Source of the DNA: Rhodospirillaceae bacterium
GTDB lineage: Bacteria; Pseudomonadota; Alphaproteobacteria; MPNO01; UBA2964
Assembly: GCA_002720855.1 (NCBI GenBank)
Contig: PBIN01000015.1
Coordinates: 496,001-560,000 of the forward strand
Length of the DNA: 64,000 bases
Direction: 5' to 3'
Part shown: in pieces, positions 43,715 to 52,872 of the stretch
How the letters are laid out: each line of letters begins with the position of its first letter
Numbering within the stretch: the stretch's first letter is position 1
The notes under the pieces: model-generated
The model's database searches: none
The model's input: the letters and a program-made list of their open reading frames with translations, nothing else
Told to the model about the DNA's origin: nothing
Made by a program: the position numbers and the translations under genes

Positions 43715-45388
43715 TTGTCCGTAGCGCCATTTAGAACGCCCGATAAAGGGCGTGACAAACCGATTAATCCGCAGACCAAGTATGGCCGTTTACGCGGACT
43801 TCTCGAATCTCGCCAGACCGAGTTCATCATGGAAGCACATGACGGTCTATCGGCGAAAATTGTCGAGGAAGCGGGATTTGATGGAATTTGGGCCAGCGGG
43901 CTGACAATCTCGGCGGCGTTAGGTGTCCGTGACAATAACGAGGCTTCTTGGACACAGGTATTGGAAGTCCTCGAATTTATGTCTGACGGCACATCAATCC
44001 CAATTCTTGTGGATGGTGACACGGGGTATGGCAATTTCAACAATGTTCGGCGCGTTGTCCGAAAACTTGGACAAAGAGGCATCGCTGGCATTTGTATCGA
44101 AGACAAGTTGTTCCCCAAAACCAACTCCTTTATTGGCGAGGACCAGCCCCTTGCCGACATGGATGAATTTTGCGGCAAAATCAAAGCCGGTAAAGATAGT
44201 CAAATTGACGACGACTTCAGTGTTGTCGCGCGTTTGGAAGCGCTAATTTCCGGTCAGGGAATGACGGAAGCCCTGAGGCGCGCCGAAGCGTATTATGCAG
44301 CGGGCGCCGATGCTCTCCTTATTCACTCAAAAATGCGGGAACCGGACGAAATTCTGACTTTTCTGACAGAATGGGATGACCGCTGCCCGGTGATTATCGT
44401 TCCGACAACGTACTTTGATACGCCAACCGATATTTGGCGTAAAGCGAAAGTTTCATTGGTCATTTGGGCTAATCACAACTTGCGCGCATCAATCACCGCG
44501 ATGCGGGAAGTATCGGCAAGGATCCACCGGGATCAAACAATTGCCGGTGTTGAAAACGAAGTGGCTACTGTCAGCGATGTGTTCGACCTGGCAGGCAATG
44601 CCGAACTTTCAGATGCAGAGAAAATCTATTTGCCTGCAACCCAAAGCGCACCCAACGCAATCGTGTTGGCTGCCAGTCGAGGCGAGGAACTTGGTGATCT
44701 TACGGCAGACCGACCTAAATGCATGTTGGATGTACGCGGGAAACCGCTCTTAAGCCGCCTCGTTGATACATTGAATGGCGGCGGTGTTCGCGACATTACG
44801 GTGGTTCGGGGATACCGGAAGGAGATGGTCAATCTGCCGACGATAAAAACAAAGGATAATGATCGCTACGAAGCAACAGGAGAGGCATCCACATTGGCCT
44901 GTGCCTCAGACCAGATCGCCGGAGATACTATATTAACTTATGGCGACATTTTATTCAGGCAACACATTCTGGATCTTGTATCGAAATCTGACGGCGATAT
45001 CGTTTTGGCAGCAGATGCGATTTGGCGCGAACGCGACCCCGATCCAAATTCACGTATTCGCGACCTGATTTCCTGCTCGATACCCTTCAAAACCGGTTAT
45101 CTTGAAGACGAGGCGGTCGTGGTCAAAAAGATCGGGCCCGACCTAAACTCCGACGAAATCGATGCTGAGTGGATTGGTGTCGCCCGTCTCAGTAAGGACG
45201 GCGCGAACGAGGTAAAAAATGAACTCAAGCTAATGGATGCCGAAAACTGCCTGACCGGAGCAAGTCTAATTGAATTATTTCAACGACTTATCGTACGAGG
45301 TATTTCTATAAATGTAGTTTACGTGGCAGGCCAGTGGCTCGACGTCGATAATCCCGCCGATCTAATGGATGCCGGAAGTTTCCTGTAG
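43715..45388 (+). CDS. aepX: Phosphoenolpyruvate mutase-nucleotidyltransferase fusion
   Basis: The 557-residue protein has a PEP mutase TIM barrel (about 20-295) with the diagnostic loop [10 protein letters not shown] (129-138) and metal-site HDG and [10 protein letters not shown]. This is followed by a sugar-phosphate-type nucleotidyltransferase domain (about 308-557) with [21 protein letters not shown]. The first domain makes phosphonopyruvate, the entry to phosphonates; the second may activate a phosphonate as a CMP or other nucleotide derivative. No phosphonopyruvate decarboxylase or AEP transaminase is in the window, so the end product is open. The nucleotidyltransferase loop reads SRGEELG where GxGxRLG is usual. 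It converges on cysC with a 14-base gap. Confidence 0.9.
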   Translation: MSVAPFRTPDKGRDKPINPQTKYGRLRGLLESRQTEFIMEAHDGLSAKIVEEAGFDGIWASGLTISAALGVRDNNEASWTQVLEVLEFMSDGTSIPILVDGDTGYGNFNNVRRVVRKLGQRGIAGICIEDKLFPKTNSFIGEDQPLADMDEFCGKIKAGKDSQIDDDFSVVARLEALISGQGMTEALRRAEAYYAAGADALLIHSKMREPDEILTFLTEWDDRCPVIIVPTTYFDTPTDIWRKAKVSLVIWANHNLRASITAMREVSARIHRDQTIAGVENEVATVSDVFDLAGNAELSDAEKIYLPATQSAPNAIVLAASRGEELGDLTADRPKCMLDVRGKPLLSRLVDTLNGGGVRDITVVRGYRKEMVNLPTIKTKDNDRYEATGEASTLACASDQIAGDTILTYGDILFRQHILDLVSKSDGDIVLAADAIWRERDPDPNSRIRDLISCSIPFKTGYLEDEAVVVKKIGPDLNSDEIDAEWIGVARLSKDGANEVKNELKLMDAENCLTGASLIELFQRLIVRGISINVVYVAGQWLDVDNPADLMDAGSFL

Positions 45389-45402
45389 ACCAGATACTGA
45401 AT

Positions 45403-45954
45403 TTACACTTTTTCGTTATCTTCGAGCTTCGTCTTGGATGAAACAAAGTGTCTCATTAGATCGACCGCGCCTTGAACAGGCATCGCTGAAGTATCGATAC
45501 GAAGGTCAGGATTCAGCGGCTTCTCGTATGGAGTATCGGGAGAAACGCCTATCATATTGTCGAGCGCACCAGAATAGGCCCGATCATAAAGCCCCTTGGT
45601 GTCACGCGAAACCACAACATCCAATCGAGCGTCGCAGTGAATTTCGTAGAAATCTGGCGCGAGTAATTTTCTGGCTGCTCGGCGTGAATCGTCAAAAGGA
45701 GAAATTATCGGCACCAAGATAACGTCGTAATACTCTCGTTCAGTTGCACATAATTCTGCTATCAACTTGTTATTCAAGCGAATATCTTCGGGGCTAAATC
45801 CCAGGTCGCGGTGGAGGCGGGACCGTATATCGTCGCCATCAAAAATCGCAACGCTCAAACCAACCTGTTGTAGGGCCTTACGTACGCCTAACGCGATCGT
45901 CGTTTTTCCCGCCCCCGACAAGCCCGTGAACCAGAAGATGCTGGCCCTCTTCAT
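45403..45954 (-). CDS. cysC: Adenylyl-sulfate kinase
   Basis: The 183-residue P-loop kinase phosphorylates APS to PAPS, the donor for sulfotransferases. Seen: WFTGLSGAGKTTIALGV (P-loop), DGDDIRSRLHRDLGFSPEDI, and the lid segment ISPFDDSRRAARKLLAPDFYEI. All catalytic motifs are intact. It overlaps the pyruvate kinase-ATP sulfurylase gene by four bases (ATGA), so the two proteins are almost certainly made together. No sulfotransferase is recognisable in the window; the PAPS user must lie elsewhere or be a family I do not recognise. Confidence 0.95.
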   Translation of the reverse strand: MKRASIFWFTGLSGAGKTTIALGVRKALQQVGLSVAIFDGDDIRSRLHRDLGFSPEDIRLNNKLIAELCATEREYYDVILVPIISPFDDSRRAARKLLAPDFYEIHCDARLDVVVSRDTKGLYDRAYSGALDNMIGVSPDTPYEKPLNPDLRIDTSAMPVQGAVDLMRHFVSSKTKLEDNEKV

Positions 45955-48149
45955 GAATAAAAGACAGGTTTGTCGTCAGAAATTTGTTCCAGCAGCATAT
46001 CTTGAACAATATCTTCCATGTACCAGTCGGGTAGTCGCTCGCCGGAAATTAAGGACTGGCGGGCCTCCGTTCCGCTAATTGGGCGCGTAGCCGCTTCGTC
46101 ATTCTGAAGGACGTAACTCTGTTTGGTTTCGTCAAAACCAATAGCTTCAAAAAATACCGGTGCTATACCAATATCACCTAGTCGATCAAATATAGCTCTG
46201 TTTTCGTCCGGCCCGTAAAAATCACCCACACCCGTATGATCCCGTCCAACAATAAAATGCGAACAGCCCATGTTCTTTCTGCATAACGCGGTGAAAACCG
46301 CTTCTCGTGGTCCACAATAGCGTGAGTAAGTTGCGAAACCACCCAACATGACACGCCCCGCCTCATAACGTCCGAACTCCAGCAATAGTTGGTAGCTCTT
46401 CATTATCGGTCCGGGAAGGAAATCGTTGGGCTTCTTGGGTCCTATTACAGGGCTGATAAACAAACCGTCCGCACCCGTGCGGGTGAGCGATTCGGTCTGA
46501 ATAAACTGGTGAACACGATGAGCGACATTTCTCGTGTGAAAGCCAACCACCCGCGACCATCCTTTATGAGCAAACAAAAACCTCGTTTGGGTCGGCGACA
46601 GAAGGTAATGGCGAAAAGGTGAGGGCATAGGATCAATCAATTGAATGTCACCAGCCAAAATATAGTTTCCTTTGTCCAGAAACTTGGCAACTCCGGGATG
46701 CTCAGTCGAGCTTGTCCCAAACCATCGCAGGGCTATGTCACCTAGATCAATCTCGCTTACTTCAGCAATATCGAGCAACGCCCTAGGAACACCGCTGCTA
46801 TCAACGAGCTGAACTTTCCGATCCTTGCCCAACCCCTGCGCCACGTCGGGAGCCACTTGGAGAATGATCGGCAATGTCCAAACTGCTCCATTGGGCAATG
46901 AACAATTATCGAGAACCGACTCCAGGGTTTCCCTATCCATAAATCCTGAAAGCGGCGAAAATGTTCCACTTGCCAGCTGTTCGCAGTCAAGCAAATCCGT
47001 ATCCCTTATTTCAACCTTCACCAATTCAGAGGCGTCAAAGTCACCATGCTCAACGAAGTCGCGCGTCTTCAATGTTCCACCATGAGGATCCGGTAGTAGC
47101 GAAACCGGTTCCGCAAATGGCAAAATTTGATCGGCGTCATTCCCTTGCTCGAAGTTTTGGGTAACTTTCACCACCATTCCCATGCAGTGAACTGGAAACT
47201 CCCCTATGGCCGTTTCTGCCGCCAGAACGAGCCCGTCCGCACCGTCTGACAAAGTGTTATATATATCGTTGACCTCGGCACGCGTCGGCGTTGGAGCCGT
47301 GACCATGGATTCAAGGAGATTTGTCGCAACGTAGATTTTTGCGCCCATCCCCTTTGCTGTTGAAATAATTGATTTTTGCAGGGCGGGGATACGTTCTATG
47401 GGAACTTGACGCGATAGATCTCCTCTATCGATCAATAGTGCATCCGATTCATCGGCGATCTCCTTTAGATTCGCCAGCGCGTCTAATGTTTCGATCTTGG
47501 ATATAATCGTTGTGCCGCCACCCGCGACTTTGCGAATAGCTTTTACATCCGAAATTCTGTTTGCGAATGAGAGCGCAAAATGCTCTACGCCGACTGCGCG
47601 GCCCTCGGAGATTGCCGCAATATCTTTGTCAGTAAGCGGCGGCAAAACGATATCGCGATCTACGGTAACCGCTTTGTTGCTTCCAACAGGTCCACCATGA
47701 AGAACCCGTGCGACCGCGCAATAGTCACCAGCAGCATCTTCGAAATCGATTACCTGTACAAGGGCTGAGGCGAAATCGATACTTATAAAATCCCCGATTT
47801 GCAGGTCGCGAACAATATCTCTTGGATACAGGTTGAATCTGTATGCATCGCCTGGAACCTGAGAAACCGATAGCCGAACGACGGTATGCTCGTTCAGCTC
47901 AACCTGTCCCTGGACAAATTTTCCGGTCCGTATCTGCGCTCCTTCTGTATCGAGACATACCGGCACATCGGTAAATTTTTGAATCAGTCCAACTGTGGGC
48001 GCCACCTCATTAATTGCAGTATGAGACAAATTGATTCGAAAAAGCGTAGCACCCAGATCTGTCAATCTCATGATCGTTCGTTCATCAAGAGACGCGGGTC
48101 CAAGCGTGCAGAGAATTTCCTTATTTGTTTCGCTAACAATCATTTCCAA
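45951..48149 (-). CDS. Pyruvate kinase-like domain fused to ATP sulfurylase
   Basis: The 732-residue protein joins two enzymes. Residues 8-335 are the A and B domains of pyruvate kinase: TLGPAS, RINLSH, LDTEGAQIRTG, catalytic Lys218 and Glu220 in ISKIE, RGDL (242-245), ATNLLES, PTPTRAE and AAETAIGEFP. The regulatory C domain is absent. Residues 350-732 are a complete ATP sulfurylase of the Sat type: GTFSPLSGFM, HTRNVAHRVH (538-547), and GRDHTGVGDFYG. It makes APS from ATP and sulfate for the overlapping CysC. The pyruvate kinase half could rebuild ATP from PEP and the ADP released by CysC, pulling an unfavourable reaction. The Gln of the usual QTRN motif is His538. Confidence 0.88.
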   Translation of the reverse strand: MEMIVSETNKEILCTLGPASLDERTIMRLTDLGATLFRINLSHTAINEVAPTVGLIQKFTDVPVCLDTEGAQIRTGKFVQGQVELNEHTVVRLSVSQVPGDAYRFNLYPRDIVRDLQIGDFISIDFASALVQVIDFEDAAGDYCAVARVLHGGPVGSNKAVTVDRDIVLPPLTDKDIAAISEGRAVGVEHFALSFANRISDVKAIRKVAGGGTTIISKIETLDALANLKEIADESDALLIDRGDLSRQVPIERIPALQKSIISTAKGMGAKIYVATNLLESMVTAPTPTRAEVNDIYNTLSDGADGLVLAAETAIGEFPVHCMGMVVKVTQNFEQGNDADQILPFAEPVSLLPDPHGGTLKTRDFVEHGDFDASELVKVEIRDTDLLDCEQLASGTFSPLSGFMDRETLESVLDNCSLPNGAVWTLPIILQVAPDVAQGLGKDRKVQLVDSSGVPRALLDIAEVSEIDLGDIALRWFGTSSTEHPGVAKFLDKGNYILAGDIQLIDPMPSPFRHYLLSPTQTRFLFAHKGWSRVVGFHTRNVAHRVHQFIQTESLTRTGADGLFISPVIGPKKPNDFLPGPIMKSYQLLLEFGRYEAGRVMLGGFATYSRYCGPREAVFTALCRKNMGCSHFIVGRDHTGVGDFYGPDENRAIFDRLGDIGIAPVFFEAIGFDETKQSYVLQNDEAATRPISGTEARQSLISGERLPDWYMEDIVQDMLLEQISDDKPVFYS

Positions 48150-48462
48150 GCTTTCTTACTCAACCAAATTAGCATCAAGGCGAACTGCCCATGATGGGGA
48201 TAAATTCTAAAACAGCAATATTTACAAATGGTTGTTTCGATTTTCTTTGTCAGCTTTGCAAGCTCATCCAGAGTTGGTGCGCCAGTCAATACCCGGTCAA
48301 TACCGAAACATCTACACATTTCTTACAATCCCTGAACGAAGTAGAAAACAGCGGCTCTTTCCTAATTTGAACTTAACTATTAGACAGACCATGTAATCGC
48401 AGACGGGTTTGTAGTATAAATCAGATTGTGCTTTCTTGGCCTTTAACGAAAATGGTTAGTAA
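48150..48462. other. 313-base non-coding gap between divergent genes
   Basis: This gap separates the minus-strand pyruvate kinase-ATP sulfurylase gene from the plus-strand small membrane protein gene. It is AT-rich, especially at 48360-48460, and must hold both promoters. I see no convincing sigma-54 site, tRNA, riboswitch fold or open frame with a start and ribosome site. Confidence 0.6.
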
Positions 48463-48711
48463 ATGTATCGTCAAATTCCGGTAATTGTTTTGGTTTCTAT
48501 CGCCGTGTTATTCCCGAATACGGCTTTTGCATACGTTGATCCAGGCATTTTACCGATAGTATATCAGGCGTTATATGCATTGATTTTCGGTGCCGTTACC
48601 GTCTTTTTTCTGCGTCCCTGGGGGTATCTAAAATCTAAATTCGGGCGTCAGCAGGATGAAGACAAAACTGAGGAAGAAAATACCGATATCGACAACAGGG
48701 ATAAAGAGTAA
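48463..48711 (+). CDS. Small membrane protein with YVDPG motif
   Basis: The 82-residue protein has a cleavable signal or anchor (IPVIVLVSIAVLFPNTAFA), then YVDPGILPIVYQALYALIFG leading into a second hydrophobic helix, and a very acidic, Lys-mixed tail (QQDEDKTEEENTDIDNRDKE). Small proteins with Tyr-Val-Asp-Pro-Gly at the mature N-terminus are common beside surface-polysaccharide phosphatase or sulfatase-type genes, and two genes later one is found here. It precedes the kinase-fold methyltransferase by 54 bases. Function not known. Confidence 0.7.
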   Translation: MYRQIPVIVLVSIAVLFPNTAFAYVDPGILPIVYQALYALIFGAVTVFFLRPWGYLKSKFGRQQDEDKTEEENTDIDNRDKE

Positions 48712-48765
48712 CGCTTAGGTCAGTTTGGATAGCCCAAACAAACCGCACGATACTGCGCAAATAAG

Positions 48766-50169
48766 ATGTCGGGTTTAGGTTTAGCTCTAGAAGAAATCGA
48801 AATAGACCCATCATCGTACGTCGATCCACAGGGGTTTGTATTTCGTCACGATGGGCAAATTTATCGGTGCATCTACAACACTGCCTCACAATTGTTCCTT
48901 CAATTACTGGAAGACGGTCAATTAACTCGTTGGCAGGAATCTCTCGGGCTCGTTGAGACCCGGAAATCTGATCTTGTCCTTAAAGATCATCCTGATGCCT
49001 TGATCGTCCACCATCGGCTAATTTCCCCTATGACCTATTGCGTTGAGTGGTGCCCCTCAATGCTAAAAGATTCGGCGCTCAGCATAACAGAGCTTTTGCT
49101 AGACCTTGCCGATCACGATCTAACACTTCAAGACGCCTACCCCTGGAATATCGCCTTTGACGGAACAAATCCCATATATTTAGATCTAACGTCCATTGCG
49201 CCAGCAAATAATCAGACAATCTGGCAAGCATATGATCAGTTTAGGGCATTCTTTCTCAGGCCACTCGCGTTGGCTTATTCAGGGAATGGCCGTGTCGCGC
49301 GGGCACTTTTGCAGGACAATATCGGTGGCGTGACTTTGGAAGAGTTCTATGGAGCTAGCTCCGCAAGTTATAAATGGCTGCATCCCGGTCTCACTGTCGA
49401 ATATGCCTTGAATAACTATTTGAAACGCCGGGAAAACATTCGCAGGTCTCTCACGAAAAAGAACAACGCGGCCACAAGGTTTAAAGTTAATTCACAAATC
49501 CGCCACCGTTTTTTCATGAAACTTGATAAAACGGTCCGTCGCTTCAAAGTTCCGCCGGTATCGGATATTTGGAAATCCTATTACGACGAAATACCCGCCG
49601 AGGTAGACACAAAAGCGAAGGTTGATGCCATCAGCCAGATATTGAAAAAATTGTCGCCGCAAACCGTACTCGATTTGGGCTGCAATACTGGTTTGTTTTC
49701 AATATTAGCGGCTCAACAAGGTGCAAAGACCGTTTCAGTTGATATGAGTGAATCATGCATAGAGCAATTGTACGGTTATGCGCGGAAACATTCGCTTGCC
49801 GTCACCCCTGTTGTCTCAAATCTCGCATGCCCCACCCCACCATATGGCTTTATGGGAAAACAGTTTCCGGGCTTGCTCGATCGAGTCAAATCCGACACCG
49901 TTCTTTGTCTCGCCGTAATGCATCACCTACATATTACAGCCCGACAGTCATTTGGCCGAATAGCTGACCTCGTCTCTTCGGTTACCCAAAAGAATCTGAT
50001 ATTCGAATTTGTTGGTCTCGATGATGACAACATTGCATTGTTGCCCCTCGCGCGAGAAATTGGTTACTCACTTGATACAGTAGTCACAGCCTTGTCACGA
50101 CATTTTTCCGATATCGAAGTTCAGCCTTCAGACCGACCAACCAGAAAACTACTCCTTTGTAGAAAATGA
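48766..50169 (+). CDS. Kinase-fold/SAM methyltransferase fusion (NoeA-like)
   Basis: The 467-residue protein has an N-terminal segment with a protein-kinase-like catalytic loop, LTLQDAYPWNIAFDG followed by PIYLDLTS (about residues 125-148), and a C-terminal class I methyltransferase with VLDLGCNTGLFSILAAQQGA (about 304-323) and CLAVMHHLHI. This layout recalls the nodulation protein NoeA family. The kinase loop keeps the Asp and Asn of the HxDxxxxN pattern although His is Gln. It overlaps the sulfatase-like gene by four bases. The pair may modify a glycan; substrates are unknown. Confidence 0.8.
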   Translation: MSGLGLALEEIEIDPSSYVDPQGFVFRHDGQIYRCIYNTASQLFLQLLEDGQLTRWQESLGLVETRKSDLVLKDHPDALIVHHRLISPMTYCVEWCPSMLKDSALSITELLLDLADHDLTLQDAYPWNIAFDGTNPIYLDLTSIAPANNQTIWQAYDQFRAFFLRPLALAYSGNGRVARALLQDNIGGVTLEEFYGASSASYKWLHPGLTVEYALNNYLKRRENIRRSLTKKNNAATRFKVNSQIRHRFFMKLDKTVRRFKVPPVSDIWKSYYDEIPAEVDTKAKVDAISQILKKLSPQTVLDLGCNTGLFSILAAQQGAKTVSVDMSESCIEQLYGYARKHSLAVTPVVSNLACPTPPYGFMGKQFPGLLDRVKSDTVLCLAVMHHLHITARQSFGRIADLVSSVTQKNLIFEFVGLDDDNIALLPLAREIGYSLDTVVTALSRHFSDIEVQPSDRPTRKLLLCRK

Positions 50170-52037
50170 AAACGCTAAGCCTCTACGGACTTTTTTGTAT
50201 TTTTGGTTTTCTCGCCATCATTGGAATTCACCGGGTTTTCCTTGGCGATCAGCTTATATTTCACTCCGATATAGTCAGTCTTTACAAATATTTTGGCGCT
50301 GTCGCCCTAGTGGTCGCCGTACCGTGCATATTGCTCGCTTCGCCGGTGCTACTTTTACCGATGAATTGGCGCGCAAAACTTGAAGAAATCTGTTTTTTAC
50401 TTCCGATAGCAGCTTTTATCACTGTTTTCGTATGGTTCTGCATTTCCTATGCCGTAAATGCATGGCCGCAATCGGCATTCGGGAAGACTCTCCTATCTGT
50501 CTTTTATGGCAGCGATTTAAACTTCGGCCGTATCCCGGCATTGATTATATTGATTAGCGCGATCATTTTGGTCTGGAGACGTCATGACCGCCCCCTGTTG
50601 CTCGCCCGCGTCAGGACAGCATCGACGGGTTTTGCAGTCGCGCTGCTCCTAACCATTCCGACAACCGCCCTATATGCGCACCTGTCACCGGTTGAAAACG
50701 GATCGGACAATTCGAAACATATGGTGTTCATAGTTCTCGATGGCTTGCCCAGCCAATTTCTACAATTTTTAAATCCTAACACCGAGAAAAGAACTACCGC
50801 AGATGAAGTCTTTTCACAAAGCACCGTATTCGAGAACGTGTATACCTCGGCCCCTTTCACCTACGCATATTTTGGAACGCTTTATACTGGGCAAAAACCA
50901 TACTGGGGCGGGCTACCGAATGCGCCACCTAGGACAAAGCCGCCTCAGTCAAATACGAATTTGTTGGATCTCTTGCAAAAGAATGATGTGGCCGCACGTT
51001 GGATCGTCTATCGACGCTTGGGAACACCCGAGGGCAGTGCCACGCAGAACAACCAGTACAAGGGATTAAGATCAAACTTTTTGACATCGCAATTCTATTG
51101 GATACCGGCGTTGCTCGGTATCGACTACCACCTGTTTTTGAATACGAAACGTCGAAAACGGGTATTAACTGAAATCCTGTCATTTGGACAAGAGCATGAG
51201 AATGTTTTTATTGGTTCATTGTTGCCACAAATTGCGCAAATAAAGCAGAACAATCGGAAGAGCTTTACCATTTTTCATATTAGGTGGAATCTCGGCAAGT
51301 ACCCGGCGACGAACGTCAAACTTGATCCTGCACGTAGCGATGACCGCAAAGTTTTCCACAGTCAAATTGAGCATCGTCGCTATCAGATGAAATATGATCA
51401 TATTGCACAGGAAAAAAGGGATCGCACCCGACGAACCATGGAACAGTTGGGCGTTAAATTAAAAGAGTTTTTTAGCGTCGGCCAAAAGAGCGGTTGGTTA
51501 GAAAATGTGACATTCTTGGTTACCGGCGATCACGGTAGTATTTTTAGCAAAGGACGTTACCAATATTACATCCACCCGAATGAAGAGGTTATTCGCACGC
51601 CGGTATTTCTATTCAACGGTAAAAAGCGACCTAATATTACACGACCCCATTCGACACCTGATTTAACTGCCAGCATATTGGAGTTTTTCGGTGTCGAGCC
51701 ACGGCTAAGCAAATTTGCCAAATCGATTTTTGGAAAAAATCCACCCCCATATGCCGCGACCTTAACAAGTCGGCAGGAAAAATTACCCGACTTTTCGTCT
51801 ACAAAGGAAACAACTGAAAAGAACTGGATATTAGTAATTTTGCATGGCGGACGAAAATTTACCGTCAATTTGCACCCCGGTGGGGACGGGGCTATTACCG
51901 AAATCGAAGTCGACGGTATTGGCGATAGGGTTGTTCGAAAACACGCTTCGCTACCAGAAACACTGCGACCTCATTTCAATGAGATTTTGCAACGCTACGG
52001 AATACTGTCCTCTCACATTCATAAAAATCTTCATTAG
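50166..52037 (+). CDS. Alkaline-phosphatase-superfamily membrane hydrolase/transferase
   Basis: The 623-residue protein has about five N-terminal membrane helices and a periplasmic alkaline-phosphatase-type domain with IVLDGLPSQFLQFL (metal Asp), YTSAPFTYAYFGTLYTGQKP (nucleophile region) and VTGDHGSIFSKGRYQY (metal Asp-His). The nucleophile region has S-x-P but no Arg and no Cys, so it is not a formylglycine sulfatase of the Cys type; Ser or Thr would act, as in LTA synthase or phosphoethanolamine transferases. It overlaps the methyltransferase gene. A role in adding or removing a phosphate- or sulfate-linked group on a surface glycan is likely. Confidence 0.82.
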   Translation: MKTLSLYGLFCIFGFLAIIGIHRVFLGDQLIFHSDIVSLYKYFGAVALVVAVPCILLASPVLLLPMNWRAKLEEICFLLPIAAFITVFVWFCISYAVNAWPQSAFGKTLLSVFYGSDLNFGRIPALIILISAIILVWRRHDRPLLLARVRTASTGFAVALLLTIPTTALYAHLSPVENGSDNSKHMVFIVLDGLPSQFLQFLNPNTEKRTTADEVFSQSTVFENVYTSAPFTYAYFGTLYTGQKPYWGGLPNAPPRTKPPQSNTNLLDLLQKNDVAARWIVYRRLGTPEGSATQNNQYKGLRSNFLTSQFYWIPALLGIDYHLFLNTKRRKRVLTEILSFGQEHENVFIGSLLPQIAQIKQNNRKSFTIFHIRWNLGKYPATNVKLDPARSDDRKVFHSQIEHRRYQMKYDHIAQEKRDRTRRTMEQLGVKLKEFFSVGQKSGWLENVTFLVTGDHGSIFSKGRYQYYIHPNEEVIRTPVFLFNGKKRPNITRPHSTPDLTASILEFFGVEPRLSKFAKSIFGKNPPPYAATLTSRQEKLPDFSSTKETTEKNWILVILHGGRKFTVNLHPGGDGAITEIEVDGIGDRVVRKHASLPETLRPHFNEILQRYGILSSHIHKNLH

Positions 52038-52174
52038 CGCCTGTACAGCGCATGGTCCAGTATTCAATTGTTAAGAAAAAACATTAACGCTGGAAACGAA
52101 ATATAGGGTATATATAGATTCTCTTTACAATATATTGAGGAAACTGGACGCTTCTAAGTATTGATCGTCTTGAC

Positions 52175-52212
52175 GTTCACGCAGCGAACATGATAGCGTT
52201 CGTGTTGTGAAC
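52175..52212. promoter_or_regulatory. Candidate operator: 15-8-15 imperfect inverted repeat
   Basis: Arms GTTCACGCAGCGAAC (52175-52189) and GTTCGTGTTGTGAAC (52198-52212) pair at 11 of 15 positions around an 8-base spacer. The dyad lies just upstream of the winged-helix regulator and overlaps a TTGACG hexamer at 52170-52175. It covers the alternative GTG start at 52207, which supports the ATG at 52228. Autoregulation is a reasonable reading. Confidence 0.5.
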
Positions 52213-52227
52213 ACAGCGGTGCGTAAG

Positions 52228-52872
52228 ATGACCGATTCCAATCAATCGTCACAAGAAAGAAGTAACGACGCGGAGATCACCCTCAATCTGCTATCCGCCG
52301 TTGAGCAAAAAAGTAATCATACTCAACGTTCTATCGCTAATGAAACCGGAATAGCCCTAGGTCTGGCAAATGCCTACATTAAACGTTGCATTAAAAAGGG
52401 TTGGATCAAAGCCACTCAAATTCCCGCCAATCGCTATGCGTATTATTTGACGCCCAAGGGTTTCGCAGAGAAAAGTCGATTAACCTCTAACTATCTTTCT
52501 TCATCATTTGATTTCTTTCGAAGCGCCCGAAGTCAGTGCTCTTCAGCCTACTCATCATGTGAAAACAACCGTTGGCGGAGAATCGCACTAGCGGGCGCGA
52601 GTGACCTCGCCGAAATCGCTGTTTTATGTTCGCACGACTACTCGATCGAACTTATCGGGATTGTAGATCCTAGCATAAACAGATCCACCTTCGCTGGGGT
52701 TTCGGCGTCCAATATGCTCAAAGAATTTGGAACAGTCGATGCTGTCCTCGTTACAGAGCTAAAGGAACCTCAGCAGGCATTCGATACCTTGGCAGCGCTC
52801 ATGCCTGCTGAGCGAATTCTCACACCTACATTGCTTAAAATTTCGCGCAAAAAGCCAAAGCTCGTAGGGTGA
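52228..52872 (+). CDS. Winged-helix transcriptional regulator with Rossmann-like C-terminus
   Basis: The 214-residue protein has an N-terminal winged helix-turn-helix (LLSAVEQKSNHTQRSIANETGI, then LGLANAYIKRCIKKGWIKA), like MarR-type domains that open polysaccharide operons. The C-terminal half (IALAGASDLAEIAVLCSHDY onward, then IDVVDPS-like IVDPSINRSTF) resembles a nucleotide- or CoA-binding fold. I use ATG 52228 because GTG 52207 lies in the inverted repeat. It overlaps the NusG paralogue (TGATG). Probably controls the operon to its right in response to a metabolite. Confidence 0.8.
   Translation: MTDSNQSSQERSNDAEITLNLLSAVEQKSNHTQRSIANETGIALGLANAYIKRCIKKGWIKATQIPANRYAYYLTPKGFAEKSRLTSNYLSSSFDFFRSARSQCSSAYSSCENNRWRRIALAGASDLAEIAVLCSHDYSIELIGIVDPSINRSTFAGVSASNMLKEFGTVDAVLVTELKEPQQAFDTLAALMPAERILTPTLLKISRKKPKLVG

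Noticed and set aside
43715-45388. Complete 2-aminoethylphosphonate pathway
   Set aside because: No phosphonopyruvate decarboxylase or transaminase is present in the window; the ThDP enzyme at 13.8-15.4 kb is too long, distant and of another group.
50166-52037. Formylglycine sulfatase activated by the FGE-like protein at 25.6-26.4 kb
   Set aside because: The nucleophile region has no Cys/Ser-x-Pro-x-Arg, and the FGE-like protein lacks one copper-site cysteine; they are also 24 kb apart.
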